Shown here one piece after another: positions 1 through 12,468 of a stretch of DNA of 64,000 nucleotides. Under the pieces are notes generated by a model that saw only the letters and a list, made by a program, of their open reading frames with translations, had not been told where the DNA came from and ran no database searches. Each line of letters opens with the position of its first letter. The first letter of the stretch is position 1. A program made the position numbers and the translations under genes. Source of the stretch: Gammaproteobacteria bacterium (GTDB lineage: Bacteria; Pseudomonadota; Gammaproteobacteria; Pseudomonadales; Azotimanducaceae); the NCBI GenBank assembly GCA_030425195.1, contig JAUIAV010000010.1, positions 62,001-126,000 on the forward strand, written 5' to 3'.

Positions 1-1170
1 ACAAACGAGCACACGCACGATCTCATCCTCTCGGCCCTCGACCGGTCGCCGCTGTACACCGGCGTGATCGAAGGCACCGGACCCAGATACTGTCCGAGCA
101 TCGAGGACAAGGTGGTCCGTTTCAGAGACCGGGTTCAGCATCAGATTTTCGTGGAGCCCGAAGGGCTGACCACCAGTGAGCTCTATCCGAACGGCATCTC
201 CACGAGCCTGCCGTTCGATGTGCAGGTGGCTCTGGTGCGCACGATCCGGGGATTCGAGAATGCCCACATCACGCGCCCGGGTTATGCCATCGAGTACGAC
301 TTCTTCGATCCGAGAGATCTCGAGTACTCCCTCGAAACCCGGGCGCTGGCAGGCCTGTTTTTCGCCGGACAGATCAACGGCACCACCGGGTATGAGGAAG
401 CCGGCGCGCAGGGGCTCCTGGCAGGGCTGAACGCGGCCCGCAGGGCTGCCGGCGCCGAGCCATGGTGGCCGAAGCGGGATGAGGCATATCTGGGCGTGCT
501 GATCGATGATCTGATCACCCTCGGCACCAACGAGCCCTATCGGATGTTCACCTCGCGGGCGGAGTTCCGTCTGCGCCTCAGGGAGGACAACGCGGATCAG
601 CGTCTCACCGGTATCGGCCGTGAGCTCGGCCTGGTCGGCGGTGAGCGCTGGCAGGCCTTCTGTGACAAGAAGACGGCCGTGGAGACACTCAGAGCGTCGC
701 TGGACGGGGTGCATCTCAATCCGGGGACCGAGCTCGCGGACGCGCTGGGCCGGGCGGCGGGTGAGAAGATCAGCCGGGAGACGCCCCTGGCCGCGTTCAT
801 CCGGCGGCCCGGGGTGAGCCTGGAGACGCTCGCGCCGGTGCTCGAGCGATATCTGGCCATCGACGCGCATCCACGGATCCGTGCCCAGCTCGAGATCGAA
901 ACGAAGTATGAGGGTTACATCCGCCGCCAGGAGGAGGAGATTGCCCGGGTTCGCCGCCATGAAGGGATTCGTCTGCCGGCGGACATGGATTTCCGATCGG
1001 TTCCCGGCCTCTCGGCGGAGCTCGCCGAGAAGCTCGCGGCAGTGGGTCCGGAAACCCTGGCCCGGGCATCCCGGATCCCGGGCATGACACCCGCCGCACT
1101 TTCACTGCTGCTCGTGCAGGCGCGCAGACGGGACGCGACAGCCGGACGCACGGCCGAACTGGCGGACTGA
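1..1170 (+). CDS. mnmG: tRNA uridine-34 carboxymethylaminomethyl synthase MnmG, 5' partial
   Basis: FAD-dependent subunit that, with MnmE, installs the carboxymethylaminomethyl group on wobble U34 of certain tRNAs. The window opens inside the gene: the frame is open from base 1 and reaches the family signature [16 protein letters not shown] near residues 22-37 of the visible part, followed by the conserved [15 protein letters not shown]-like segment and [14 protein letters not shown]. The C-terminal helical domain that contacts MnmE is complete ([12 protein letters not shown]). The N-terminal FAD-binding Rossmann fold lies upstream of the window. rsmG starts 3 bases after the stop, the usual gidAB arrangement near oriC in gammaproteobacteria, so oriC may lie not far upstream (inference). 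Confidence 0.97.
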   Translation, partial: TNEHTHDLILSALDRSPLYTGVIEGTGPRYCPSIEDKVVRFRDRVQHQIFVEPEGLTTSELYPNGISTSLPFDVQVALVRTIRGFENAHITRPGYAIEYDFFDPRDLEYSLETRALAGLFFAGQINGTTGYEEAGAQGLLAGLNAARRAAGAEPWWPKRDEAYLGVLIDDLITLGTNEPYRMFTSRAEFRLRLREDNADQRLTGIGRELGLVGGERWQAFCDKKTAVETLRASLDGVHLNPGTELADALGRAAGEKISRETPLAAFIRRPGVSLETLAPVLERYLAIDAHPRIRAQLEIETKYEGYIRRQEEEIARVRRHEGIRLPADMDFRSVPGLSAELAEKLAAVGPETLARASRIPGMTPAALSLLLVQARRRDATAGRTAELAD

Positions 1171-1173
1171 CGG

Positions 1174-1875
1174 GTGCAGCCCTGCGAACTGCGTCGGGCC
1201 GGTGCAGAACTCGGAGTGCCGCTCGACGAGGCGCAGGCAGACCTGCTCATCCGTTACGTGGCACTCATGGAACGGTGGAATGCCCGGTTCAATCTGGTCT
1301 CCAGACGGGACATCGGACGTGTCTGGTCGCGGCACGTGCTCGACAGCCTGAGCATTGCGCCATTTCTCGGAGTACCGCACCTGGCCGCGACTTCATCGAA
1401 TTCCGTGACGGTGGCCGTGGACGTGGGCACCGGCGCGGGCTTCCCGGGCATACCGCTCGCGATCGCCGACGCCCAGGTGCGCTGGCATCTGATCGACCGC
1501 AATCAGCGCAAGATCCGGTTTCTGGAAATCGTGGTCACCACTCTCGGGCTTGAAAACGTAGCGGCACACGCGCTGGACCTCAGTGCTCCCTTGCCGGACG
1601 ATCTCCGCGGGGTCGCGGATGTGGTGGTCTCCCGGGCGGTGGACGGGCCGGCCGGTCTCCTGCCGCTGGCGGAGCCGCTGCTCGCCGGGCATGCACGAAT
1701 CATTCTCATGACCGGGGCTGCCGGCAACAGAACGGCCGTCAGCGGGCTGCCATCGGGCTTCGAGGTCGGCAGCGTGCGGGATCTGGTCGTTCCGGGGCTT
1801 GATAGAACGCACGAAGTGACCATCATTGAGCGGGCCGGGGATCGGCCTGGTGTCAGAATCGAGGACAGGACTTGA
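1174..1875 (+). CDS. rsmG: 16S rRNA (guanine-527-N7)-methyltransferase RsmG (GidB)
   Basis: SAM-dependent methyltransferase that makes m7G527 in 16S rRNA; loss of this enzyme in other bacteria gives low-level streptomycin resistance. 233 residues, slightly long for the family (about 205-215). The SAM-binding motif DVGTGAGFPGIPLAI sits near residues 88-102, preceded by NLVSRRD and the HVLDSL segment. A GTG start 3 bases after the mnmG stop is chosen because it gives the usual N-terminus. The last bases overlap the TTG start of parA (TTGA), so the two are probably translationally coupled. Confidence 0.95.
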   Translation: MQPCELRRAGAELGVPLDEAQADLLIRYVALMERWNARFNLVSRRDIGRVWSRHVLDSLSIAPFLGVPHLAATSSNSVTVAVDVGTGAGFPGIPLAIADAQVRWHLIDRNQRKIRFLEIVVTTLGLENVAAHALDLSAPLPDDLRGVADVVVSRAVDGPAGLLPLAEPLLAGHARIILMTGAAGNRTAVSGLPSGFEVGSVRDLVVPGLDRTHEVTIIERAGDRPGVRIEDRT

Positions 1876-2645
1876 AACGGATCATAGCCGTAGCGAATCA
1901 GAAAGGGGGGGTCGGGAAGACGACGACCAGCGTCAACCTGGCGGCCTCTCTTGCCCTGTCCGGATCACGGGTGCTGCTGATCGATCTCGATCCTCAGGGG
2001 AATGCCACCATGGGCTCCGGCGTGGACAAATCCGCGGTCGAGCAGAGTATTTACGACTGGCTCATCGAAGATGCGGCGCTGTCGGAGGTGACCGAGCGCT
2101 GCCAGGGTGGCTACGCTCTGGTTCCGTCCAATACGGACCTCACCGCAGCCGAGGTCCGGCTGATGAACATGGACCGGCGGGAATTCCGGCTGAAGGAACG
2201 GCTCGCCGAGGCCGACGCATTCGACTACGTCATCATCGACTGTCCGCCATCGTTGAACATTCTCACGCTCAACGCACTGATCGCAGCTTCCAGCGTGCTG
2301 ATCCCCATGCAGTGTGAGTACTACGCCCTCGAAGGGCTGAGCGCGCTGCTCGAAACGGTAGAGGGCGTGCGGGAAGCGGGCAACCCGGACCTCGCCATAG
2401 AGGGCCTGTTACGGACCATGTATGATCCGCGCAACAGCCTGACCCGGGACGTCTCCCGGCAGCTCATCCAGTATTTCGGCGACCAGGTATTCCGCACGGT
2501 GATTCCACGGAACGTCCGTCTGGCGGAGGCCCCCAGCCACGGACTGCCGGCCATCCTCTACGATCGGCAGTCCAGGGGCGCGGTGGCCTACATGGCGCTG
2601 GCGGGCGAGATCAGAAGAAAGCACGAGATCCGGGCGACGCCTTAG
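1872..2645 (+). CDS. parA: Chromosome-partitioning ATPase ParA (Soj)
   Basis: Walker-type ATPase that, with ParB bound near the origin, drives chromosome segregation. 257 residues. The deviant Walker A motif KGGVGKTT with its signature lysine is at about residues 10-17, and DLDPQGNAT and the Walker B-like VIIDCPPSLN follow. The start is TTG at 1872, overlapping the rsmG stop; it gives the family N-terminus (MKRIIAVANQKGG) and no ATG gives a better one. parB follows after 50 bases. Short ParA of this type lacks the N-terminal HTH of plasmid ParA proteins. Confidence 0.96.
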   Translation: MKRIIAVANQKGGVGKTTTSVNLAASLALSGSRVLLIDLDPQGNATMGSGVDKSAVEQSIYDWLIEDAALSEVTERCQGGYALVPSNTDLTAAEVRLMNMDRREFRLKERLAEADAFDYVIIDCPPSLNILTLNALIAASSVLIPMQCEYYALEGLSALLETVEGVREAGNPDLAIEGLLRTMYDPRNSLTRDVSRQLIQYFGDQVFRTVIPRNVRLAEAPSHGLPAILYDRQSRGAVAYMALAGEIRRKHEIRATP

Positions 2646-2695
2646 GGCGGCCGGAAAGAGCCGGAAAGAGCAAGTGATTGGGAAGCGGGTAACCA

Positions 2696-3604
2696 GTGAG
2701 TAAGAAGCGTTTGGGTCGGGGCCTGGATGCGCTGCTGTCCGCGGATCGGGCGGCCCGCGAACCGGTACCCACGGAAAATCCACCGGCAGGCTCTCCGGGT
2801 GCGACGGTTCAGGACTCCCCCCGGGCGGCCGGGCTCTCAGAGGTGGCCGTGACCGACGTGGTCACCAGCCGCTATCAGCCGAGACGGGTATTCGACGAGG
2901 AAGCACTGAACGAGCTCGCGGCGTCGATCTCCGCTCAGGGGCTGATGCAGCCGGTCGTGGTGCGCACGCGACCTCAGGGCGGTTACGAGCTGATCGCCGG
3001 AGAACGCCGCTGGCGGGCGGCCAAGATCGCCGGGCTTGCCCACATCCCTGCCGTGATCCGCGAGGTGACGGACGAGCAGGCCTCCGCCATGGCGCTGATC
3101 GAGAACATCCAGCGGGAGGATCTGAATCCGCTGGAGGAAGCTCAGGCCCTGGACCGTCTGAAGGAGGAGTTCGGGCTGACGCAGCAGCAGGTGGCCGATG
3201 CGGTGGGAAAATCCCGGGTGGCGGTGACCAATCTGCTCAGGCTTCTGAACCTGTCCCCGCCCGTGCGGGACATGCTGCTGGCGGGTGAGATCGAGATGGG
3301 CCACGCCCGGGCGCTGCTGCCGCTGACCGCCCTCGACCAGGAGCGGCTGGCCAGGGTGGTGGCCAGCAAGGACCTGTCGGTACGGGCAACGGAAGCGCTG
3401 GTCCGGGACCGTCACAAGCCTGGCCGTACGCCGGCGCAGAGCCCGCAGAAGGATGCGGACACGGCCCGACTGGAGCGGGATCTGTCCGACCGGATCGGCG
3501 CGCCCGTCACCATCAGCCAGGACGCGAAAGGTCGCGGCGGCCGTCTGACCATCGCCTTCTCGAATCTGGACGAGCTGGAAGGCATTCTCTCGCATCTGAA
3601 ATAG
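2696..3604 (+). CDS. parB: Chromosome-partitioning protein ParB (Spo0J)
   Basis: CTPase and DNA-binding protein that loads at parS and spreads on DNA, forming the partition complex with ParA. 302 residues. The N-terminus KKRLGRGLDALL is the ParA-contacting segment. The ParB/sulfiredoxin fold with the CTP-binding GERRWRAAK motif is at about residues 101-109, ALIENIQREDLNPLEEA follows, then the HTH (LTQQQVADAVGKSRVAVTN) and a C-terminal dimerisation region. GTG start at 2696. I found no full-consensus parS palindrome in the window, so the sites must lie elsewhere. Confidence 0.96.
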   Translation: MSKKRLGRGLDALLSADRAAREPVPTENPPAGSPGATVQDSPRAAGLSEVAVTDVVTSRYQPRRVFDEEALNELAASISAQGLMQPVVVRTRPQGGYELIAGERRWRAAKIAGLAHIPAVIREVTDEQASAMALIENIQREDLNPLEEAQALDRLKEEFGLTQQQVADAVGKSRVAVTNLLRLLNLSPPVRDMLLAGEIEMGHARALLPLTALDQERLARVVASKDLSVRATEALVRDRHKPGRTPAQSPQKDADTARLERDLSDRIGAPVTISQDAKGRGGRLTIAFSNLDELEGILSHLK

Positions 3605-3635
3605 CCGAAAAAAGCGCGAAAAGCCGCCAATCGAA

Positions 3636-3664
3636 TTGAACGGGGCAGGTGCGCTCTCTATAAT
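3636..3664 (+). promoter_or_regulatory. Sigma-70 promoter of the atp operon
   Basis: TTGAAC (3636-3641), a 17-base spacer and a perfect TATAAT (3659-3664), placed 30 bases before the GTG start of atpI. This matches the housekeeping consensus at 10 of 12 positions with ideal spacing. It is the best-looking promoter in the window and fits the high expression expected of ATP synthase. Confidence 0.8.
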
Positions 3665-3693
3665 ACGCGCCGCTTTTCCGAGGCCCGTGTTGC

Positions 3694-4080
3694 GTGGCGC
3701 CGCCCTCTCGAACAGTGCCGTTTCGAATCGTGGTATGGCAGATCGCCGTCACGATGGCTCTGGCGGCAGGGCTTTTTCTCTGGGAGTTCCCGGAGCTGAA
3801 CCCACGGGCGCCGCTGCTGGGGCTGGAGCAGACCCTGTCGGCGCTGGCGGCCGGTATGGCGAGCGTGATACCGGCGGGACTGTATGCCTGGCGGGCATCG
3901 GTGGAACGCTCTGCTTCGAGCTTTCTGCTGCAGGGATTCGCGAAGTTCGCGTTGACGCTGGTGCTGATAGGTGCCGGCATCATCGTGCTGAAACCGGCTG
4001 CGGCGGGGTTCTTCGGAACGCTGATACTGCTGCAGATGGTGTACGTCATCGTGCCGCTGACGGCAGATGACGGGAAATGA
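3694..4080 (+). CDS. atpI: ATP synthase protein I (AtpI)
   Basis: Small membrane protein encoded first in atp operons, thought to help c-ring assembly or ion supply; not a structural subunit. 128 residues with four hydrophobic segments (about 10-28, 41-60, 74-94 and 99-120) and the family tail QMVYVIVPL. The start is GTG at 3694; a second in-frame GTG at 3715 is an alternative. It lies just downstream of a strong promoter and 110 bases before atpB. The call rests on topology and position as much as on motifs, since this family is poorly conserved. Confidence 0.82.
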   Translation: MAPPSRTVPFRIVVWQIAVTMALAAGLFLWEFPELNPRAPLLGLEQTLSALAAGMASVIPAGLYAWRASVERSASSFLLQGFAKFALTLVLIGAGIIVLKPAAAGFFGTLILLQMVYVIVPLTADDGK

Positions 4081-4103
4081 TCGCCGTGCCGGGGTGGACG
4101 CGG

Positions 4104-4118
4104 TTACCCGACGGGTAA
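4104..4118. repeat. Short perfect palindrome between atpI and atpB
   Basis: TTACCCG (4104-4110), one base, CGGGTAA (4112-4118). A 7-base perfect inverted repeat in the 110-base atpI-atpB gap. It may form a small hairpin in the transcript or be a protein site; no function can be assigned. Confidence 0.5.
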
Positions 4119-4181
4119 TTGATTCGGCACGCCCGGGCCGCTAAGAACAGATTGAAGACTTTCAAGAACAACAGGCAGTAA

Positions 4182-5366
<1,185 letters not shown>

Positions 5367-5405
5367 GCGGTCGAATACGAACGAGGACAACGAGAGGTTT
5401 AGACC

Positions 5406-5876
5406 ATGAATCTGAACTGGACCATGGTTGGACAGTCGCTGACGTTCATCGTGTTCGTCTGGGCGTGCTGGAAGTGGATATGGCCGCTTCTGATTAACGC
5501 CATGCGCGAACGTCAGGAGGCCATCGCCGAAGGGCTGGCCGCTGCTGAACGGGCGGCGAAGGATCTGGAGCTCGCGCAGGAGCGCGCAACGGACCAGCTG
5601 AAGGAAGCCAGAGAAGAGGCAGCCGGGCTGATCGATCAGGCGCGCTCGCGTGCGAACCAGATGATCGAAGATGCCAAGAACGATGCACGCCAGGAAGGTG
5701 AGCGTCTCAAGGAAGCCGCCCGGGCGGAAATCGAGCAGGAAGTGAACCGGGCGAAGGAAACCCTTCGCGCTCAGGTTGCCGTGCTCGCGGTTGCCGGTGC
5801 GGAGCAGGTGCTCGGCGAGTCCGTGGATGCCAGCCGGCACAGCCAGCTGCTGGATAAGCTCGCCGCAGAGCTATAG
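5406..5876 (+). CDS. atpF: F0F1 ATP synthase subunit b
   Basis: Peripheral stalk subunit. 156 residues: one N-terminal membrane helix (about 8-28, [16 protein letters not shown]), then a long charged coiled coil rich in Glu, Lys and Ala, and a C-terminal part that docks on delta. Length equals the E. coli protein (156). It starts 39 bases after atpE and ends 14 bases before atpH. Confidence 0.97.
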   Translation: MNLNWTMVGQSLTFIVFVWACWKWIWPLLINAMRERQEAIAEGLAAAERAAKDLELAQERATDQLKEAREEAAGLIDQARSRANQMIEDAKNDARQEGERLKEAARAEIEQEVNRAKETLRAQVAVLAVAGAEQVLGESVDASRHSQLLDKLAAEL

Positions 5877-5890
5877 GGAAAGATCGAACG

Positions 5891-6430
5891 ATGGCGGAAC
5901 TCGCGACCCTGGCACGGCCTTATGCAAACGCCGCATTCGATGTGGCCAAGAGCGACAATGAGCTCGACCGCTGGTCCCGGATGCTGGCGCTGCTGTCGGC
6001 AGCGGCGCAGAACGGAACCGTGCGGATTCTGCTCGCGGCACCGGAGGTGGAAGAGGCACAGAAAGCCTACCGGCTGGCAGAAATCTGCGGCCCGGAGCTC
6101 AACGACCGGGCGAAGCGTTTCGTGCAGGTCCTGGCCGGCAACAAGCGGCTGACTCTGCTCCCGGAAATCCAGGCGCAGTTCGAGGCGCTCCGGGCGGAGG
6201 AGCAGGCAACGCTGGACGTCTCGGTTCAGAGCGCTTATCCGCTGACGGAAGCGGAGCTCGACAGGCTGAAGAGCGCCCTCACCCGGCGTTTCGAGCGCGA
6301 GGTGAGCATGGTCAGCTCGGTGGATGCTTCGCTGATCGGCGGCGCCGTCATCCGGGCCGGAGATACGGTCATCGACGGATCTCTCAAAGGGCGGCTCGCC
6401 AAGCTGGCGGAAGTCATTCAACGGACGTAA
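5891..6430 (+). CDS. atpH: F0F1 ATP synthase subunit delta
   Basis: Connects the peripheral stalk to the top of the F1 head (OSCP homologue). 179 residues, usual length about 177. The N-terminus ATLARPYANAAFDVAK and the C-terminal GGAVIRAGDTVIDGSLKGRLAKL are the two family signatures. It lies between atpF and atpA as in all gammaproteobacterial atp operons. Confidence 0.97.
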   Translation: MAELATLARPYANAAFDVAKSDNELDRWSRMLALLSAAAQNGTVRILLAAPEVEEAQKAYRLAEICGPELNDRAKRFVQVLAGNKRLTLLPEIQAQFEALRAEEQATLDVSVQSAYPLTEAELDRLKSALTRRFEREVSMVSSVDASLIGGAVIRAGDTVIDGSLKGRLAKLAEVIQRT

Positions 6431-6496
6431 CGGATCGCAGAAGTCCCGGTGGGCACAACGGAAGCCGGGCAACGAAGAAATTTGAGGAATGCAAAC

Positions 6497-8044
6497 ATGC
6501 AGCAACTGAATCCTTCTGAAATCAGCGACATCATCAAGAGCCGGATCGAATCCCTCGATGTGCATGCTGAGGCCCAGAACGAAGGCACCATCGTCAGCGT
6601 ATCCGACGGTATCGTGCGCATTCACGGCCTGGCCGACGCACAGTACGGTGAGATGATCGAATTCACCGGCGGTCTGTACGGCATGGCGCTGAACCTGGAG
6701 CGGGATTCCGTGGGTGTGGTCATCCTGGGTGACTACGAAGGTCTCTCGGAAGGGATGACCGCGCGCTGCACGGGCCGGATTCTCGAGGTGCCCGTGGGCC
6801 GCGAGCTGCTCGGTCGGGTGGTCGATTCGCTCGGCAATCCCATCGACGGGAAGGGTCCGCTGAACGCTGCCGAGACGGCGCCCATCGAAAAGGTGGCCCC
6901 CGGCGTCATCGCCCGTCAATCGGTGGACCAGCCGGTACAGATCGGTCTGAAGTGTATCGACTCCATGGTGCCCATCGGTCGTGGACAGCGTGAGCTGATC
7001 ATCGGCGACCGTCAGATCGGTAAGACGGCCATCGCCGTGGACGCCATCATCAACCAGAAGGACTCGGGCATTAAGTGCATCTACGTGGCCATCGGCCAGA
7101 AGATGTCCACCATTGCCAACGTGGTGCGCACGCTCGAAGAGTACGGCGCCATGGACAACACCATCGTGGTGGCCGCGTCCGCATCGGATCCGGCGCCCAT
7201 GCAGTTCATCGCCCCTTATTCCGGATGCTCCATGGGCGAGTTTTTCCGCGACAACGGCGAGGACGCACTGATCATCTACGACGATCTGACCAAGCAGGCC
7301 TGGGCCTATCGTCAGATCTCCCTGCTGCTGCGGCGTCCGCCGGGACGTGAGGCCTACCCGGGTGACGTGTTCTATCTCCACTCCCGTCTCCTCGAGCGGG
7401 CGGCCCGCGTAAACGCGGAGTACGTGGAGCAGATGACGGGCGGCAAGGTGAAGGGCCAGACCGGTTCCCTCACCGCCCTGCCCATCATCGAAACTCAGGC
7501 CGGTGACGTATCCGCCTTCGTACCGACCAACGTGATCTCGATTACCGACGGCCAGATCTTCCTCGAGACGGACCGCTTCAACTCGGGCATCCGCCCGGCC
7601 ATGTCGCCGGGAACCTCGGTTTCCCGGGTGGGCAGCTCGGCTCAGGTGCCGTTCATGAAGAAGATCTCCGGCGGTATCAAGCTGGCACTGGCCCAGTATC
7701 GTGAGCTGGCAGCTTTCTCCCAGTTCGCTTCCGATCTGGACGAAGCCACCCGCCGGCAGCTCGAGCACGGCCGTCGGGTCGAAGAGCTGATGAAGCAGAA
7801 GCAGTACGGACCCATGTCGGTGGCCGAGCAGGGCGTGTCTCTGTACGCGGCGACCGAAGGCTATCTGGCTGACGTGCCCGTGGACAAGATTCTCGATTTC
7901 GAGCGCGACCTGCTGGCGTACATGAACTCTGAAAAGTCCGAGTTCATGGCCAACGTCAACCAGACCGGTGCGTTCAACGATGAGATCGTCGCGGAGATGC
8001 GGGCGGCCATCGAGGCATTCAAAGCGACCCAGAGCTACGAATAA
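6497..8044 (+). CDS. atpA: F0F1 ATP synthase subunit alpha
   Basis: Non-catalytic nucleotide-binding subunit of F1. 515 residues. The P-loop [11 protein letters not shown] is at about residues 169-179, and the arginine finger lies in the segment that ends [14 protein letters not shown]. The start at 6497 ([14 protein letters not shown]) has GAGGAA seven bases ahead; an in-frame ATG at 6449 would add 16 residues absent in the family. Confidence 0.98.
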   Translation: MQQLNPSEISDIIKSRIESLDVHAEAQNEGTIVSVSDGIVRIHGLADAQYGEMIEFTGGLYGMALNLERDSVGVVILGDYEGLSEGMTARCTGRILEVPVGRELLGRVVDSLGNPIDGKGPLNAAETAPIEKVAPGVIARQSVDQPVQIGLKCIDSMVPIGRGQRELIIGDRQIGKTAIAVDAIINQKDSGIKCIYVAIGQKMSTIANVVRTLEEYGAMDNTIVVAASASDPAPMQFIAPYSGCSMGEFFRDNGEDALIIYDDLTKQAWAYRQISLLLRRPPGREAYPGDVFYLHSRLLERAARVNAEYVEQMTGGKVKGQTGSLTALPIIETQAGDVSAFVPTNVISITDGQIFLETDRFNSGIRPAMSPGTSVSRVGSSAQVPFMKKISGGIKLALAQYRELAAFSQFASDLDEATRRQLEHGRRVEELMKQKQYGPMSVAEQGVSLYAATEGYLADVPVDKILDFERDLLAYMNSEKSEFMANVNQTGAFNDEIVAEMRAAIEAFKATQSYE

Positions 8045-8062
8045 CCGGGCTAGGAAAGCAAC

Positions 8063-8926
8063 ATGGCCGTTGGTAAAGAGATCAAGAACAAGATCGAGAG
8101 CGTGGAATCCACGCAGAAGATCACGTCCGCCATGCAGATGGTTGCCACCAGCCGCATGCGCCGCACTCAGGACCGGATGCGTCATGGACGGCCGTACGCG
8201 GAAAAAATCCGTCAGGTGATCGGTCACCTGGCGAACGCGAACCCCGAGTACCGCCACACCTACATGCAGGAGCGCGAGAGCGTCACCAGAATCGGCTATC
8301 TGGTGGTTTCCACGGATCGCGGCCTGTGTGGCGGTCTGAACGTCAATCTGTTCCGGACGCTTCTGAAAGACATCGGCGAATGGCACGCCAAGGGTGTGGA
8401 GTCCGAGCTGGGTCTGATCGGGAACAAGGCGATCAGCTTCTTCCGCTCCATTGGCGGCAACGTGCGCGCCACCGTGAGCGACGTGGGCGAGCAGCCGGCG
8501 CTGGCCGATCTGATCGGCGGTATCAAGGTGATGCTGGATGCCTTTACGGACGGCGAGATCGATCGTCTGTACATCATCTCCAACGATTTCGTGAACACCA
8601 TGACCCAGAAGCCCGTGATCCGGCAGCTGCTGCCGCTGAATCCGGAGCAGAACGATGACTACGGACATCGCTGGGACTACATATACGAACCGGACGCGCA
8701 GCAGCTGATCGAGGGGCTGGTGACCCGGTTCATCGAGTCCCAGGTCTATCAGGCGGTGATCGAGAACACGGCCTGCGAGCAGGCGGCCAAGATGATTGCC
8801 ATGAAGAACGCCACGGAAAACGCTGAGAAACTGATCGAAGAGCTCAGCCTGATTTACAACAACGCACGCCAGGCTGCGATTACCCAGGAAATCTCCGAGA
8901 TCGTGGGTGGCGCCGCGGCGGTCTGA
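8063..8926 (+). CDS. atpG: F0F1 ATP synthase subunit gamma
   Basis: Central shaft that rotates inside the alpha3-beta3 head. 287 residues, same length as E. coli. N-terminal coiled-coil strand [24 protein letters not shown] and the C-terminal strand [15 protein letters not shown] with [19 protein letters not shown] are the conserved antiparallel pair. The Rossmann-like middle part has [11 protein letters not shown] at about residues 82-92. Confidence 0.98.
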   Translation: MAVGKEIKNKIESVESTQKITSAMQMVATSRMRRTQDRMRHGRPYAEKIRQVIGHLANANPEYRHTYMQERESVTRIGYLVVSTDRGLCGGLNVNLFRTLLKDIGEWHAKGVESELGLIGNKAISFFRSIGGNVRATVSDVGEQPALADLIGGIKVMLDAFTDGEIDRLYIISNDFVNTMTQKPVIRQLLPLNPEQNDDYGHRWDYIYEPDAQQLIEGLVTRFIESQVYQAVIENTACEQAAKMIAMKNATENAEKLIEELSLIYNNARQAAITQEISEIVGGAAAV

Positions 8927-9007
8927 TCCGCTTAGCGATCAACAAAGGTAGACAAGCGCGGCGGTTCTCGAAGAATCGAACGCGGTTGAAACAAAGAATT
9001 TAGTTAG

Positions 9008-10402
<1,395 letters not shown>

Positions 10403-10427
10403 GGCCACCTGAGAGAGGAATGCCAGC

Positions 10428-10850
10428 ATGGCAATGACCATCCACTGTGACATCGTCAGCGCCGAGGAAGAGATCTTCTCCGGCCGTGTGACCATGGTGA
10501 GCGCTACCGGCACCATCGGTGAGCTCGGAATCATGCCCGGTCACGCACCGCTGCTCACCGGCATCCGTCCGGGTCCCGTGAAGCTGACCATGGACGGCGG
10601 CGAAGAGGAGGTCTTCTTTGCCTCCGGCGGCTATCTCGAGGTACAGCCCGGCGTGGTCACGGTGCTTGCGGATACCGCGCTCCGGGCGGAGGACATTGAT
10701 GAAGCGGCCGCCCTAGAAGCCCAGCAGAGCGCGGAGCGCATGCTTTCCGAGCAGACGGCGGAGATCGAGTTCTCGGCTGCTGCCGCCGCCCTTGCGGAAG
10801 CCATGGCCCGGCAACGGACCCTGGCCGAGCTGAAAAAGCGCCGCCGCTGA
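10428..10850 (+). CDS. atpC: F0F1 ATP synthase subunit epsilon
   Basis: Small rotor subunit that also inhibits ATP hydrolysis. 140 residues: N-terminal beta-sandwich ([33 protein letters not shown]) and a C-terminal helical hairpin. Last gene of the atp operon, followed at once by a terminator. Confidence 0.97.
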   Translation: MAMTIHCDIVSAEEEIFSGRVTMVSATGTIGELGIMPGHAPLLTGIRPGPVKLTMDGGEEEVFFASGGYLEVQPGVVTVLADTALRAEDIDEAAALEAQQSAERMLSEQTAEIEFSAAAAALAEAMARQRTLAELKKRRR

Positions 10851-10878
10851 ACCGCGGACGTCGTTCTGGCGCTTACAT

Positions 10879-10907
10879 AAGGGGGTGACGGGAGTCGCCC
10901 CCTTTTT
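10879..10907 (+). terminator. Rho-independent terminator of the atp operon
   Basis: Stem GGGGGTGAC (10881-10889), loop GGGA, stem GTCGCCCCC (10894-10902; one G-T pair), then TTTTT (10903-10907). The flanking AA/TT extends the stem. It sits 29 bases after the atpC stop. Confidence 0.88.
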
Positions 10908-10919
10908 ACATCCAGTCTC

Positions 10920-10925
10920 TATAAT
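10920..10925 (+). promoter_or_regulatory. Candidate -10 element for glmU
   Basis: A perfect TATAAT 40 bases before the glmU start, just after the atp terminator. No good -35 hexamer is found at 16-18 bases, since that position falls in the C-run of the terminator stem, so the promoter is only tentative. Confidence 0.45.
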
Positions 10926-10964
10926 CGGCCCCTTCTCTCCCGACCGGCCGGATAGAGGGCCGTC

Positions 10965-12437
10965 ATGATTCGCCCGGATACAGACAACATTCTGGACATA
11001 AAGCTCGAGGTCATCGTGCTGGCCGCCGGCCAGGGTACCCGGATGCGCTCCGAGCTCCCCAAGGTACTGCACCCCATCGCCGGTCGGCCCATGCTCGCCC
11101 ATGTGCTGGAGACAGTGATGGGCCTCTCATCCGATCGGCTCGAGCTGACCCGCATTCATGCGGTGGTGGGCCACGGCGCGGAAACGGTACGTCATGCCGT
11201 CGAGTCCGACGTGCGCCTCAGGGACGCGCCGCTGAACTGGGTCCACCAGGCCGAACAGAAGGGCACGGCACACGCGGTGTCCCAGGCGCTGCCGGACGTG
11301 GCCGACGATTCCGTGGTGCTGGTGACCTATGGTGATGTGCCCCTGGTCAGCCTGGAAACCCTGAACGCCTGCGTGCAGGCGGCGGGTGCCCGGGATGCCG
11401 CCCTGGCTCTGGTGACGGCGGAATTCGAAGATCCGGCTCAACTCGGTCGGATCGTCAGGGGCGATGACGGAAACATCAGTGCCATCGTCGAATATGCGGA
11501 TGCCTGTGACCGCCAGCGGGCGATCCGGGAGATCAACTCCGGCATCCTGGCGCTGAACAGCGCGCTCATGAAATCCATGGTGGCCGAGATCGAGCCGCAG
11601 AACGCGCAGGGGGAGTACTATCTGACGGATCTCATTGCGCTCGCCGTCGGCCGTAACGTGCCCGTGCGGGGACTTGTCAGCGACAGGCCCTCCGAGCTGA
11701 CGGGTATCAACGATCGTGTTCAGCTTGCCCAGGCGGAGAGGCTGTATCAGCGCCAGGCAGCGGAAATGCTCATGCGATCGGGCGCGACCATGGCGGACCC
11801 CGCACGGGTGGACGTGCGCGGTTCCGTGACCACGGGCGCCGACTGTTTCATCGATGTCAACGTGGTGCTCGAAGGTGAGGTCCGGCTGGGCAGCGGTGTC
11901 CGGATAGGTCCGGGCTGTGTGCTCCGGAATTCGTCGCTCGGCGACGGTGTCGTGGTGGAGGCGCATACCCTCGTGGATGGTGCGGAAGTGTCCGCCCGCT
12001 GCACGCTGGGCCCTTTCGCACGGATCCGCCCGGGCACCGTTCTTGCCGAAGAGGTGCGGATCGGCAACTTTGTCGAAACCAAGAAGGCCGTGCTGGGCCG
12101 CGGCACCAAGGCCAGCCACCTGACCTATCTGGGCGACGCGACGCTGGGTGAAGACTGCAACGTGGGTGCCGGGACGGTGACCTGTAACTACGACGGGATC
12201 GACAAGCACCCCACGGAGATCGGTGACAACGTCTTCGTCGGCACCAACAGTACCCTCGTGGCGCCGATCCGGATCGGATCGGATGCCTTCGTCGCCGCAG
12301 GCTCCACGGTGACCAGTTCCGTCCCGGAAGGGGAGCTGGCCGTCGGCCGCGGCAAGCAGAGAAACATCTCCGGCTGGACCCGGCCGGATCGGCGCGCCGG
12401 AAGGAAAGACGGCGCGGATTCAGAAGAGAACGCCTGA
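10965..12437 (+). CDS. glmU: Bifunctional GlcN-1-P acetyltransferase / GlcNAc-1-P uridyltransferase GlmU
   Basis: Makes UDP-GlcNAc, the precursor of peptidoglycan and LPS, in two steps. 490 residues, somewhat longer than the usual 455. N-terminal pyrophosphorylase domain with LAAGQGTRMRSELPKVL (about 19-35) and the GDVPL metal-site segment; C-terminal left-handed beta-helix with acetyltransferase residues in NFVETKKAVLGRGTKASHLTYLGD and GTVTCNYDG. The start gives about 15 extra residues before the sugar-nucleotide motif; no later ATG or GTG precedes the motif. glmS follows after 31 bases. Confidence 0.97.
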   Translation: MIRPDTDNILDIKLEVIVLAAGQGTRMRSELPKVLHPIAGRPMLAHVLETVMGLSSDRLELTRIHAVVGHGAETVRHAVESDVRLRDAPLNWVHQAEQKGTAHAVSQALPDVADDSVVLVTYGDVPLVSLETLNACVQAAGARDAALALVTAEFEDPAQLGRIVRGDDGNISAIVEYADACDRQRAIREINSGILALNSALMKSMVAEIEPQNAQGEYYLTDLIALAVGRNVPVRGLVSDRPSELTGINDRVQLAQAERLYQRQAAEMLMRSGATMADPARVDVRGSVTTGADCFIDVNVVLEGEVRLGSGVRIGPGCVLRNSSLGDGVVVEAHTLVDGAEVSARCTLGPFARIRPGTVLAEEVRIGNFVETKKAVLGRGTKASHLTYLGDATLGEDCNVGAGTVTCNYDGIDKHPTEIGDNVFVGTNSTLVAPIRIGSDAFVAAGSTVTSSVPEGELAVGRGKQRNISGWTRPDRRAGRKDGADSEENA

Positions 12438-12468
12438 ACGGCGGATTCACAGCAAGGAGCACCATCGC

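Noticed and set aside
5771-8668. Very long open frame (965 codons) on the minus strand opposite atpF, atpH, atpA and atpG
   Set aside because: It mirrors codon bias of highly expressed GC-rich genes; the translation is His/Val/Gln-rich with no family features, and the plus-strand genes are certain.
12438-12468. glmS ribozyme
   Set aside because: Only 31 bases separate glmU from glmS; such ribozymes are long and found mainly in Gram-positive bacteria.
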